Positions 9,370 to 18,104 of a stretch of DNA of 64,000 nt are shown here, in pieces. Each line of letters begins with the position of its first letter. Position 1 is the stretch's first letter. Below the pieces are notes generated by a model. It did no database searches. It saw only the letters and a list, made by a program, of their open reading frames with translations, and had not been told where the DNA came from. Position numbers and translations under genes: made by a program. This stretch comes from Methylacidimicrobium sp. B4. GTDB taxonomy: Bacteria; Verrucomicrobiota; Verrucomicrobiia; Methylacidiphilales; Methylacidiphilaceae. The stretch spans positions 1,798,001-1,862,000 of the forward strand of contig NZ_CP066203.1 in assembly GCF_017310545.1 (NCBI RefSeq), read 5' to 3'.

Positions 9370-10511
9370 ATCCAGCCCCAGCGAGGGCTAAGCGGCCAGT
9401 AGACGAAAAGGCCGGTCCCCACAAGGTCGTTTCGGGGGACCGGCCCCCAGAAGCGGCTGTCCTGGCTATCGGGGCTGTTGTCGCCCATCGCCCAGTAACC
9501 ATCCTTGGGGACAACCACCTGCTCTTCCGGGGAGAGGAGGTACTGCTGGCCGGGGAGGACGACGTAACCGTGGTACCCGGCGCGCCCCGCTTCGACCCGG
9601 GCCATGGCGGCATTCGGGGGCGTAGTGCTCCCGTTGATCCGGAGCGCCGGAGGGTCGATCTGAAGCCGGTCACCCGGAACTCCGACGCACCGTTTGATGT
9701 AAAAGAGCGATCCATCCAACCCGTGATCCCGCAAGGTGGATTCGATGCCTTCGATGCCGGCGGTCCGGAAGACGAAGACCTCGCCGCGTCTCGGGGGGCG
9801 CAGGTGATACACCGCCTTGTTGACCAGGACCTGGTCTCCCGCGACGCTCAAAAAGTTGAAGACGGGCTCTCCGGCGTGAAAGGTGAGGCCGGGTCGGAGC
9901 CCGACCTTGTAGACCAACGTGGGTGCCGGGATCCAGACGCGCTGCTTTTGTCCGTCGTCAAAGAGGAGATCGGTGTATTCGATGAGAAACTTTCCTGGAA
10001 CCAGGTCGACCAGGGCGGCGTCATGGGAGAGGCGAAGATAGTGGTATTGCTTGCCGAAGAGAAGCAGGTGCAGAAGACGGACGGGAGCCGATGGGGGTGG
10101 GCCGGTCCGGGCGACCGTCTGAATCCCGTAGAGGGTCGGCTTCATCGAATCGGTGGGAATCTTGAACGGTTGGAGGAAGTAGGCGCGGATGGCCAGTGCT
10201 GCAGCGATCGCGACCAGGAAGATCTCGACGTTTTCCCTCAGCTCCCCCCAGGGCTTTCGCGGAAAGAGCTTCGCCGCGAGCTTGTCCCCCCGTTCGAGAA
10301 GAACCGGAGCCGTCGCGGAGGACGAATCCGCGTTGGTGAGGTAGGATGCCACCTCCCTTTCGAAGGTTTCCGCTTCTTGCCGGGCTTCCTCGGAAAGCAG
10401 GTCCCTCTGACGGACGCACATCCGATGAATTGCCTTTCTCAGCCGGTCGAGCGCCTTTTGGTGGCGGCGGCGTTCCCGCCGGTCCGAGAACGATAAGGGC
10501 GCCGATCTCAT
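9363..10511 (-). CDS. lepB: Signal peptidase I with long N-terminal extension and internal insertion
   Basis: 382-residue type I leader peptidase that cleaves Sec/Tat signal peptides at the membrane. A charged, coiled-coil-like cytoplasmic region (residues 1-~92) precedes one membrane helix (~95-112). Catalytic Ser122 is in KIPTDSMKPTL. The box C equivalent is AGDQVLVNK (~224-232). Catalytic Lys273 is in YIKRCVGVPGD and box E is AMGDNSPDSQDSR. The Ser-Lys distance of ~150 residues is almost three times the ~55 of E. coli LepB. The ATG at 10511 overlaps the lepA stop (ATGA), giving the usual lepA-lepB order and translational coupling. Confidence 0.93.
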   Translation of the reverse strand: MRSAPLSFSDRRERRRHQKALDRLRKAIHRMCVRQRDLLSEEARQEAETFEREVASYLTNADSSSATAPVLLERGDKLAAKLFPRKPWGELRENVEIFLVAIAAALAIRAYFLQPFKIPTDSMKPTLYGIQTVARTGPPPSAPVRLLHLLLFGKQYHYLRLSHDAALVDLVPGKFLIEYTDLLFDDGQKQRVWIPAPTLVYKVGLRPGLTFHAGEPVFNFLSVAGDQVLVNKAVYHLRPPRRGEVFVFRTAGIEGIESTLRDHGLDGSLFYIKRCVGVPGDRLQIDPPALRINGSTTPPNAAMARVEAGRAGYHGYVVLPGQQYLLSPEEQVVVPKDGYWAMGDNSPDSQDSRFWGPVPRNDLVGTGLFVYWPLSPRWGWIH

Positions 10512-12316
10512 GATCCGGTCTCCGTCTTGAGGATCTGCAGAAAGGCTTCCTGCGGAATATCGACGCGACCGAAGGTCTTCATTCGCTTCTTGCCCTCCTT
10601 CTGCTTCTCCAAGAGCTTGCGCTTCCGGGTGATATCCCCGCCATAGCATTTTGCGGTCACATTCTTTCCCACGGAGCCGATGTCTTCACGAGCGAGGATC
10701 TTGCTGCCGACGGCCGCTTGGAGAGCGATCTTGAAGAGATGCCGGGGGATGAAGTCCCGCAGCTTGGCCAGGATCGCCCGGCCCCGGGCTTCCGCGCGGC
10801 TGCGCGCCACGATGCAGGAGAAGGCCTCTACGGGCTCGCCGTTGACGAGGATGTCGAGCTTGATCAGGTCTTCGGTCTGGTAGGGGGCCGGCTCGTAGTC
10901 CATCGAACCGTATCCTCGCGTGAGCGACTTCAACCGGTCATTGAAATCGACCAGGATCTCGCTCAGGGGCATCCGACAACGCAGCATCACGCGGTTTTCT
11001 CCCGCCGATTCGGTCGATTCGCAGATGCCGCGCTTCTCCAGGACGAGCTGGAGAATCTCCCCGATCCGTTCCGTCGGAATCAGCAGGAAGGCGCGCACCG
11101 TCGGTTCCGCGATCGAGTCGATCTGCGCAGGATCGGGCATCCGGAGCGGGTTATCGACCTCGAGCGTCTTCCCGTTGGTCAGATGCACCTGGTAGACGAC
11201 GCTGGGATAGGTGGCCAGGATCTCGACTTCGTGCTCCCGTCGGAGCCGCTCCTGGACGATCTCCATGTGGAGCAGGCCTAGGAAGCCGCATCGCAGGCCC
11301 GACCCCAACGCCGCAGAGCTCTCTTGCGTGAAGACGATGGCCGGATCGTTGATTTGCAACTTGTGAAGAGCGGTCTTGAGCTTCTCGAAATCCGCCGGGT
11401 TGATCGGGTAGATGCCGCTGAAGACCATCGGGCGAGCTTCCTGGAACCCCGAGAGCGGTTCCGATGCCGGATGAAGAGCCGAGGTGAGGGTGTCCCCGAT
11501 CTTGACCTCGAGCGGGCTCTTCATGTTGGCGATCACGTAGCCGGTGGCTCCCGCCTCGAGGCGATCTTGCGAGGTCATCTTGGGAGAGAAGATCCCGACT
11601 TCCTTGATCTCGTAGACGCTTTGCGTCGCCATGAGGAGGATCTTCTCGCCCCGGGAGAGCTCTCCGGACCGGACGCGTACGTAGAGGACGACCCCTCGGT
11701 AGGGATCGAAGATCGAGTCGAAGACCAGGGCTCGGATGATCCCGTCGGTGAAGGGATCCGGAGGAGGAATCCGGTGGACCACCGCCTCCAAGGTCTCGCC
11801 AATGCCGATTCCCGCCTTCGCACTTGCCAGGACCGCTTCCTCTCCGGGGATGGCGAGAACCTCTTCGAGCTGCCGCTTCACCGAGGCCGGGTTAGCGGTG
11901 GGCAGGTCGATCTTGTTGATGACCGGGATCAGATGGAGATTTTGCCGCGCGGCCAGGTGGACGTTCGCAACCGTTTGCGCCTGTACGCCTTGGGCTGCGT
12001 CGATCACGAGGAGAGCCCCTTCGCAGGCCGAAAGGCTTCGGGAGACCTCGTAGGAAAAGTCGACATGGCCCGGCGTGTCGATGAGGTTGAGCTGATAGGT
12101 TTCCCCGTCTGCAGCCTTGTAGCGCATGGTGACCGGGTGGGCCTTGATCGTGATCCCCCGCTCTCGTTCCAGGTCCATGGAATCAAGAAGCTGGTCCTGC
12201 ATCTGCCGTTCGGGAATCGTGCCGGTGGCCTGGAGAAGACGGTCGGAGAGGGTTGTCTTGCCGTGATCTACGTGCGCGATGATGCAAAAATTGCGAATCC
12301 GGGATGGGGGAAACAT
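10508..12316 (-). CDS. lepA: Elongation factor 4 (LepA) GTPase
   Basis: 602 residues, family length. The GTPase domain starts with AHVDHGKTT (G1, residues 14-22), has DTPGHVDFSYEVSRS (G3) and NKIDLPTAN (G4), followed by EF-G-like domains and the LepA-specific C-terminal domain (TAKCYGGDITRKRKLLEKQKEGKKR). It acts on stalled or initiating ribosomes. It is the first gene of the lepA-lepB pair. Confidence 0.98.
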   Translation of the reverse strand: MFPPSRIRNFCIIAHVDHGKTTLSDRLLQATGTIPERQMQDQLLDSMDLERERGITIKAHPVTMRYKAADGETYQLNLIDTPGHVDFSYEVSRSLSACEGALLVIDAAQGVQAQTVANVHLAARQNLHLIPVINKIDLPTANPASVKRQLEEVLAIPGEEAVLASAKAGIGIGETLEAVVHRIPPPDPFTDGIIRALVFDSIFDPYRGVVLYVRVRSGELSRGEKILLMATQSVYEIKEVGIFSPKMTSQDRLEAGATGYVIANMKSPLEVKIGDTLTSALHPASEPLSGFQEARPMVFSGIYPINPADFEKLKTALHKLQINDPAIVFTQESSAALGSGLRCGFLGLLHMEIVQERLRREHEVEILATYPSVVYQVHLTNGKTLEVDNPLRMPDPAQIDSIAEPTVRAFLLIPTERIGEILQLVLEKRGICESTESAGENRVMLRCRMPLSEILVDFNDRLKSLTRGYGSMDYEPAPYQTEDLIKLDILVNGEPVEAFSCIVARSRAEARGRAILAKLRDFIPRHLFKIALQAAVGSKILAREDIGSVGKNVTAKCYGGDITRKRKLLEKQKEGKKRMKTFGRVDIPQEAFLQILKTETGS

Positions 12317-12333
12317 GCGGGCGTTCTTTTCTT

Positions 12334-12361
12334 CTTATAGTGGGAAAGGAGCAGGCCGCAA
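12334..12361 (-). promoter_or_regulatory. Possible promoter for lepA
   Basis: On the minus strand TTGCGG (12361-12356) and TATAAG (12339-12334) are 16 bp apart, just upstream of the lepA ATG at 12316. The -10 box matches five of six consensus bases, the -35 box only three. The implied leader would be only ~10 nt, so this is a weak prediction. Confidence 0.3.
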
Positions 12362-12440
12362 AAGGTTAAAGCGTAGACGCGCTGCATCGTCCGAAGGTCC
12401 GTCGACGGGCGGCGGCTCCGGCTCCGTGGCCTGCCGCTGG

Positions 12441-13349
12441 CTAGACGAGCGCCTTTTCGATCTCCTGGTGGAGCTGATTGCAGCCGATCTGAAGCTCCAC
12501 CAGGAGGTAGCTCAGCCGATTCTTGGAGGTGCCTCCCAGGGAGGCGAGAGCCGCCCTGAGCGCCAGAGCCGACTCAGAAGCGGAAGAAAGGGTGTAGGTG
12601 CTGCTCTTCTCGAGCCGCTCGAGCGAGGCCGAAACCGATTGCAGGAGCGCGGCGAAGCTCCTGGGGATCCGCCGGTCGCCCAGAAGGGCGCGGCAGACCG
12701 GTTCATCCTCGTAACAGGGGCCGAAGGTTGCCCGGTAGGCGTCGAGGGAGCAAAAGCCGCAGAGAATCGCCGCTTCTTCCTCCGGGGAGGGAGGCGGGCT
12801 TCCCGATTCATCCGGGACGAGCGCACTCAAGGCCGCCGTGAGGTTCCCCATCCCTTCGATCGCCTGACCCAGGGCGAGGCAATCCGGCCCCGCCCCTTGC
12901 ACGAGGGAGAACCGGGCGATTTCGTAGATGGCGCTAATCCCCTGAACCCGGTGGAGGAAGACGCTCCATGGGAAGGGCGTTTCGAGGAGCGGCGCGGGGG
13001 GCACGGCCGGGAGCCCCGAGGGGAGCTCCCCGAGCATCTCCCATAGCTCCTCCGGGAGCTCCTCTCGCAAGAGGCGCGCATTGGATCGTGCGGCTTCGAT
13101 CGAACTTCTCACGGAGAGAGGATTTTCGGTAGCCTCCAGAAACCAGAAGAGCTCACCCGCTGGTCCGAAGATTGGGCCGGGAGCCGACATGCGCAACGCT
13201 TGGCGCAGCCGGATCAGTGAGGCCTCGCCCCGTCCCTTTCCGCCGTCCCAGCAGAGAGGCCAATAGGCTTCCACGAGCCGGATCGTGTCGAGTGCCCTTG
13301 TCAGGTAGCGCGAGAGCCAATAGAAGTAGGCCGCCTTGCGAAAGATCAT
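12441..13349 (-). CDS. Alpha-E domain protein
   Basis: 302 residues from ATG 13349. The start FRKAAYFYWLSRYLTRALD is the conserved opening of the Alpha-E (DUF403) family, normally MLSRVAENLYWLGRYLERAE. The rest is nearly all helix, with the family's late block (residues ~200-290) containing FCSLDAYRATFGP. Biochemical function is unknown. Family members nearly always sit next to a circularly permuted ATP-grasp protein, as here, and are predicted partners in a peptide or amide ligase. The start overlaps the upstream gene's stop by ATGA. The frame continues upstream but is only a shadow of that gene. Confidence 0.85.
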   Translation of the reverse strand: MIFRKAAYFYWLSRYLTRALDTIRLVEAYWPLCWDGGKGRGEASLIRLRQALRMSAPGPIFGPAGELFWFLEATENPLSVRSSIEAARSNARLLREELPEELWEMLGELPSGLPAVPPAPLLETPFPWSVFLHRVQGISAIYEIARFSLVQGAGPDCLALGQAIEGMGNLTAALSALVPDESGSPPPSPEEEAAILCGFCSLDAYRATFGPCYEDEPVCRALLGDRRIPRSFAALLQSVSASLERLEKSSTYTLSSASESALALRAALASLGGTSKNRLSYLLVELQIGCNQLHQEIEKALV

Positions 13350-14863
13350 GGCTTTCCCAGGTTCTGCGGCCTTCCGGCATGCTTGTCGGCGCGCAACACC
13401 CAGGTGTCCTTGCTCCCGCCCCCTTGGCAGGAGTTTACGATGAAGGACCCTTTGCGCAGGGCGACGCGGGTAAGTCCTCCCGGGATGACCGTGGGAGAGG
13501 GTGCGAAGAGAACGAAGGGGCGCAGATCGATTCGCCGGGGCTCGAGGCGTCCGTCGATCCAGCAAGGGACTTGGGAGAAGGAGAGAACGGGCTGCGCAAT
13601 GTAGTTGCGCGGCTGGGCGAGGATCTTCTCGCGAAAGGCCGCGCGCTCCCGGGCGCTGCTCGTGGGTCCAAAGAGCATGCCGTATCCTCCCGCTTGGCTT
13701 ACTTCCTTGACGACCAGGTCCTTCAAGTGGACAAGAACATGGTCTCGCTCGGGTGGCCGGTCGCAAAGAAAGGTCTCCACGTTCGGCAGGATGGGCTCCT
13801 CCCCGAGATAATAGCGGATCATGGAGGGGACAAACGGGTAGATCGCCTTGTCGTCTGCGACCCCGGTCCCAATCGCATTGACCACATTCACTGCTCCGGC
13901 TCGACAAGCGGCCACGAGCCCCGGTACGCCGAGGAGCGATTCCGGGCGGAAGGCGACCGGATCGAGAAAGTCGTCGTTGAGCCTGCGGTAGATGGTGCCC
14001 ACCCCCTTCCAGCCGGAAGAAGTGCGCAGCTGCACCTTCCCATCGATTACCGCTAGATCCTTCCCTTCCGCCAACGGGATGCCCATCTCCTGCGCAAGAA
14101 AGGTGTGCTCGAAGTAGGCCGGATTGTGAATTCCTGGGGTCAGAAGGACGGTGAGGCCGTCGCGAGCTCCCTCGGGGCGAAGGGCGGTGAGAGCCTCCCG
14201 CAGGAGGGTGGGGTAGGGCTCGACGGAAGCGACCGGGCCCGCTTGGAAGAGCGAGGGGAAGATCCGGCGCAGGACGCGGCGGTTGGCGAGCATGTAGGAA
14301 GCGCCACTCGGCACCCGCAAGTTGTCCTCCAGGACGACAAAGCCCTCCCGAAGTCGCAGAAGATCTGAGCCAGCGATCATCGCATGAAGCCCGTGGGGCA
14401 TTGCAACCCCCACCATTTCCCTTCGAAATTGGGAAGACCCATAGACCAGAGAGGACGGGATGACTCCTTCCTGCAGGATCCGGGCCCGGGTGTAGACATC
14501 CCGGAGAAAGCAGTTGAGGGCGGTCACCCGCTGGATGAGCCCCCTCTCGATCGGGAGCCATTCCGAGGCGGAGAGAATCCGAGGCAGAAGATCGAAGGGG
14601 AAAATTCGTTCCTCGCTCTTCGAGTCTACGGCAAAGGTGACTCCGCGACGCAAGAGCTCTTCGGCAGCGGCCCGCTGCCGATGCTCCCACATTTCCGGCG
14701 AGAGCTTTTCGAGGAACTTCCAGAGGCCCTGATAGGGAGGCCGCGGCCCTAGCTCGCCGTCGACCATCTCGTCGAAATCGGCGGGGAGCGGGTAGTCGGG
14801 ACCGGGTAAGCAGTTCTTTTCCTGACGGCCAACGCCGGTGTCAACCGGAAATGTCGAGTGCAT
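13346..14863 (-). CDS. Circularly permuted type 2 ATP-grasp protein
   Basis: 505 residues from ATG 14863. Recognised by the family blocks: LPPRILSASEW-type region (residues ~92-103), NCFLRDVYTRARIL (~118-130), VVLEDNLRVPSGASYMLANR (~177-195), VNAIGTGVADDKAIYPF and the C-terminal ILAQPRNYIAQPVLSFSQVP. ATP-grasp enzymes join a carboxylate to an amine using ATP; the substrate of this branch is not established. In other genomes the pair is often linked to transglutaminase-like or proteasome-related genes (established comparative-genomics observation). None of these is present next to it here. It is translationally coupled to the Alpha-E gene downstream. Confidence 0.87.
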   Translation of the reverse strand: MHSTFPVDTGVGRQEKNCLPGPDYPLPADFDEMVDGELGPRPPYQGLWKFLEKLSPEMWEHRQRAAAEELLRRGVTFAVDSKSEERIFPFDLLPRILSASEWLPIERGLIQRVTALNCFLRDVYTRARILQEGVIPSSLVYGSSQFRREMVGVAMPHGLHAMIAGSDLLRLREGFVVLEDNLRVPSGASYMLANRRVLRRIFPSLFQAGPVASVEPYPTLLREALTALRPEGARDGLTVLLTPGIHNPAYFEHTFLAQEMGIPLAEGKDLAVIDGKVQLRTSSGWKGVGTIYRRLNDDFLDPVAFRPESLLGVPGLVAACRAGAVNVVNAIGTGVADDKAIYPFVPSMIRYYLGEEPILPNVETFLCDRPPERDHVLVHLKDLVVKEVSQAGGYGMLFGPTSSARERAAFREKILAQPRNYIAQPVLSFSQVPCWIDGRLEPRRIDLRPFVLFAPSPTVIPGGLTRVALRKGSFIVNSCQGGGSKDTWVLRADKHAGRPQNLGKP

Positions 14864-14924
14864 GGCCTCCTTTATAAAGCAAAAACCATGCCGGGGCGCG
14901 GGAGCTGGGAGAACGGACGGTCGT

Positions 14925-15905
14925 TCAGAGCGGCGGAGCCATGAATTCCGGGCCGATCGGCTCCGGAATGCGCGCTGCCAGGATTCGGTCGATGTCGGCC
15001 AGCTCCCGCTCCGAGAGCAAGGAGGCCGGGACCGCTGCCGCCTCCAAGATCTGCCCGGGGTTTCGCGCTCCCCAGAGCACGACGGAAATTCCCGGCTGCT
15101 GCAAAGCCCAGCGGGCGGCCAGCTGGCCCAGCGAGCAGTGCCGGGCCCGGGCGATGGAGCGGAGATCCTCCGCCGCGGAGAGGTAATGGCGGAAGGCCTC
15201 CGCTTGGAACTTGGGATCGAACCGGCGAAGGTCGCCCGCCGGAAAGGTGTCGCCTGCGGAGAACTTGCCCGTGAGCAGTCCTCGGCAGAGCACCCCGTAG
15301 GCCACGACGCCGATGCCGTGAGCGCGGCAGTAGGGAAGGATATCCTTCTCGATCCCGCGCTCGAAGAGATTGAAGGGAGGTTGGTCGGTGTGAAGGGGCG
15401 CGACGCTCCGCCACGCATCCATTTGACTCGGGGAGAAGTTGCTCACCCCGAGTGCCCGAATCTTCCCTTGCGCCTGGAAATCGAGCAGGGTCTGCGCCGC
15501 CGCCTCGATCGGTGAGCGGGCATCCGGCCAGTGAATCTGGTAGAGATCGATCCAATCGGTTCCGAGCCGGCGAAGGCTCTCGTCGATCTCCTTTCTGAGC
15601 CGTGCCGGGCTCGAATTGCGTCGGATTTCCTCTCGCTCGTTCCATTCGAGGCCGCCTTTGGTGGCGAGGATGACCTTGTCTCGACCGATCCTCCGGACCG
15701 CTTTCCCGACGATCTCCTCCGCGCGCCCGAACCCGTAGACTGGAGCGGTGTCGAGGAAATAGATGCCCGCCGCGACCGCCGCCTCGATCGCGGCGATGGC
15801 GTCCGCTTCTTCGGCTCCACCCCACATCCAGCCCCCCACGACCCAGGTTCCCAAGCCGATCCGGGGCACCTGCTTTTTCAAGCCGGGCAGCGAAGTGTAT
15901 TCCAT
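14925..15905 (-). CDS. Aldo/keto reductase
   Basis: 326-residue NAD(P)H-dependent oxidoreductase of the AKR superfamily. The catalytic tetrad is intact: Asp52 and Tyr57 in DTAPVYGFG, Lys83 in LATKGG and His125 in QIHWPD. The LGVSNFS block (~residue 153) and the C-terminal NADPH-binding region (VVLWGARNPGQILE) are present. It resembles the YhdN/general-stress group. The substrate cannot be inferred. It stands alone between the ATP-grasp gene and the acyltransferase gene, 61 bp and 62 bp away. Confidence 0.9.
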   Translation of the reverse strand: MEYTSLPGLKKQVPRIGLGTWVVGGWMWGGAEEADAIAAIEAAVAAGIYFLDTAPVYGFGRAEEIVGKAVRRIGRDKVILATKGGLEWNEREEIRRNSSPARLRKEIDESLRRLGTDWIDLYQIHWPDARSPIEAAAQTLLDFQAQGKIRALGVSNFSPSQMDAWRSVAPLHTDQPPFNLFERGIEKDILPYCRAHGIGVVAYGVLCRGLLTGKFSAGDTFPAGDLRRFDPKFQAEAFRHYLSAAEDLRSIARARHCSLGQLAARWALQQPGISVVLWGARNPGQILEAAAVPASLLSERELADIDRILAARIPEPIGPEFMAPPL

Positions 15906-15967
15906 GGCCTTATGCTAAGAAAACCGGAGGCTCCACGCAACGGCCTCTCCCCAAAGACGCCCTTCTT

Positions 15968-16684
15968 TCAGGATTGGGTGTCCGGGCGGAGCGCTTCTTC
16001 CAGGGCATCCCGGCAGGCCGCGAGCTCGGAGGGAGAGTCGTCTCTCGGGGGAGTGATCAGGCTCCCCACATGGATGGTGCATCGGGAGAACGGGTAAGGA
16101 ATCTGAAAGCGATCCCAGCTTCGCAGCTCCCACTTTCGGGAGAAGCGGCAAGTGATGGGAAGGACGGGGCGTTGGAGCAGCTGGGCGACCTGCAGGACCC
16201 CGTCTTGCAGCTGGTAGCGGGGCCCGCGTGGGCCATCCGGCGTCACCGCGATGTCTCGTCCTTCCCGTCCCAGCCGAAGGATCGTCCGAAACCCGAGGCT
16301 TCCTCGCCGCGAAGATGAGCCTCGGGCCGCTTCGAATCCGAACTGGGCGAGCAGCCGGGCCAGAACCTCGCCGTCGTTGCTGGCGCTGACCAGTGCCACA
16401 AGCTTGCGTCCGGGAAGGTGGCGAGAGTAGAGCGCCGGCATGACCAGGAGCCGGTTGTGCCAAAATGCGAAGATCAGAGGCTCTCGCGGGGGACGGCTCA
16501 CGATCCCCTGGGGGTCTTCGATGGTCGGACGCAGCGTCCCGGTCAAGCGGCGGATCAGGAGAGCCCCAAGTACCGGAGAGAGGTTCCTGCGGAGAGAGCG
16601 GCGGCGGGCCGTGAACCAAGCGCCCAGATCTTGCCGCCCGGGGGGTGCGGACCGGGTGCGGTTTGATTCGCGGTCCGAGCTCAT
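15968..16684 (-). CDS. DUF374-type lysophospholipid acyltransferase-like protein
   Basis: 238 residues from ATG 16684, which overlaps the stop of the CNNM gene (ATGA). Typical DUF374 features are FAFWHNRLL with His76, the VSASNDGE segment with Asp104, GSSSRRGSLGF and TPDGPRGPRY. The fold is that of the LPLAT acyltransferases, and members are proposed to acylate lipid A or a lipid precursor. The frame continues upstream of 16684, but that stretch lies over the transporter gene and is not family-like. Confidence 0.85.
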   Translation of the reverse strand: MSSDRESNRTRSAPPGRQDLGAWFTARRRSLRRNLSPVLGALLIRRLTGTLRPTIEDPQGIVSRPPREPLIFAFWHNRLLVMPALYSRHLPGRKLVALVSASNDGEVLARLLAQFGFEAARGSSSRRGSLGFRTILRLGREGRDIAVTPDGPRGPRYQLQDGVLQVAQLLQRPVLPITCRFSRKWELRSWDRFQIPYPFSRCTIHVGSLITPPRDDSPSELAACRDALEEALRPDTQS

Positions 16685-18027
16685 GCCGATTCGTCGGTCG
16701 CTTCCGGAAATTCTTCCTTGAGCCGTTCGATGCGAACCCGCCGGAATTTCTGGGGGAGCACATCTTCGGCAACCAAGAGGAAGCCGTTGACACGGAGGGT
16801 TTCGAATCGTCTCGGCTGCCGGCCCCATTGGGCCAGGCACCATTGGGAGACGGTCTGGGTCGTCTCGGTGGGCAGCGGCCAATTGGTTTCGATGGCAAGA
16901 TCGCGCAAAGGCAGATCCCCGTCGACCGTCGCCGAGTCCTGGGTCAGCTCGTAGATCGGGCTCTTTTCGATGTCGAACTCGTCCCGGATGTCGCCAACGA
17001 GCTCTTCGAGGACGTCCTCAAAGGTCACCAGGCCCAGCATGCGGTTGCCGGCGTCCGTCACGATCGCCATATGCGTCCGCGCCTTGCGGAACTCTTCGAG
17101 CATCGCGGGCAAGAGAATGCTCGGCGAGAACAAAAGGGCCGGACGAAGGATCGAGGCCAGGGTGGTCTGCTTGCCCAAGGCGATGTATTGCCAAAGAAGC
17201 TCCTGCAAGAGGATGATTCCAACGACCTGGTGCTCATTCTCCCCGCATACGGGGAATCGGCTGTAGCCCGAGCTTTGCGCAATGCGGATCGTCGCCTCGA
17301 TCGGGGCATCCCGCCAGAGGAGGACCGCGCGCTCCCGCGGAACCATGACATGCTCGGCTCGGGTTTGACGCAAGCGAAGCGCCTTGACCATGATCTTGTT
17401 GATCAGCTCGTCGAAAGGATGAGCGTGCGGAGAGTGGATGAGGATCTGCTGGAGCTCCTCGCGGCTGAGCGAAGGGCCACCGCCTTGGGGCTGGGGGAGG
17501 GCGAAGCCGAGCAGCCGAAGAAGACGGTCGGCGGTCTCGTGCAGGATCCAGACAAAGGGAAAGAAGAGGTAATAGAAGGCGACCAGCGGTGGGCTGAGCA
17601 GAAGGACGATCTTTTGCGAGTACTGAAGGGCGAGAAACTTGGGGGCGAGCTCGCCGAGTGCGATGCAGACGAAGGTGATCAGGCTAAAGCCGAGGATCGA
17701 GGCGACCGAGCTGAGATAGGGACCCTTCGGCAAGCCGATCGAGAGAAGCAGCGGGTGGATGCAGTCGACCATGATCGGTTGCCCCGCCCATCCGAGGCCG
17801 ATGCTGGCCAGGGAGACCCCGATCTGGATAGCGGGAAGAAAGCGATCGGGTTCGCGAACCATCCGCAAGGCGAGGGGAAGCCTCCAGTCGGAGCTCTTCA
17901 ACAAGGGCTTCAGCTGGGTGACGCGGACCTTGACGATCGCGAATTCGATGGCGACGAAAAACGCGTTGGCTGCCACCAACAGCGGCAGCAAGAGGGCCCT
18001 CCACCCGGAATCTGCCCCTGTATCCAT
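16681..18027 (-). CDS. CNNM/CorC/HlyC-type transporter (DUF21 + CBS domains)
   Basis: 448-residue inner-membrane protein. Four hydrophobic segments form the N-terminal DUF21/CNNM transmembrane domain (residues ~10-170, with IGVSLASIGLGWAGQP and ITFVCIALGELAPK). They are followed by a CBS pair (VMVPRERAVLLWRDA...; GLVTFEDVLEELVGDIRDEFD) and a C-terminal CorC_HlyC domain. The family is linked to divalent cation (Mg/Co) efflux. It is first in a two-gene unit with the acyltransferase. Confidence 0.9.
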   Translation of the reverse strand: MDTGADSGWRALLLPLLVAANAFFVAIEFAIVKVRVTQLKPLLKSSDWRLPLALRMVREPDRFLPAIQIGVSLASIGLGWAGQPIMVDCIHPLLLSIGLPKGPYLSSVASILGFSLITFVCIALGELAPKFLALQYSQKIVLLLSPPLVAFYYLFFPFVWILHETADRLLRLLGFALPQPQGGGPSLSREELQQILIHSPHAHPFDELINKIMVKALRLRQTRAEHVMVPRERAVLLWRDAPIEATIRIAQSSGYSRFPVCGENEHQVVGIILLQELLWQYIALGKQTTLASILRPALLFSPSILLPAMLEEFRKARTHMAIVTDAGNRMLGLVTFEDVLEELVGDIRDEFDIEKSPIYELTQDSATVDGDLPLRDLAIETNWPLPTETTQTVSQWCLAQWGRQPRRFETLRVNGFLLVAEDVLPQKFRRVRIERLKEEFPEATDESA

Positions 18028-18104
18028 TCTCCGTTCGACTTTCCGTTTGCTGAAAGTTGCGCCTTGCCCGAATTCCCTTGGGTAAAAAAAATCTTTCCCC
18101 TTAA

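Noticed and set aside
13350-14690. Continuous frame linking the Alpha-E gene upstream into a 749-residue protein
   Set aside because: The upstream part is Arg/Pro/Gly-rich and antiparallel to family expectations; it overlaps the real ATP-grasp gene in another frame.
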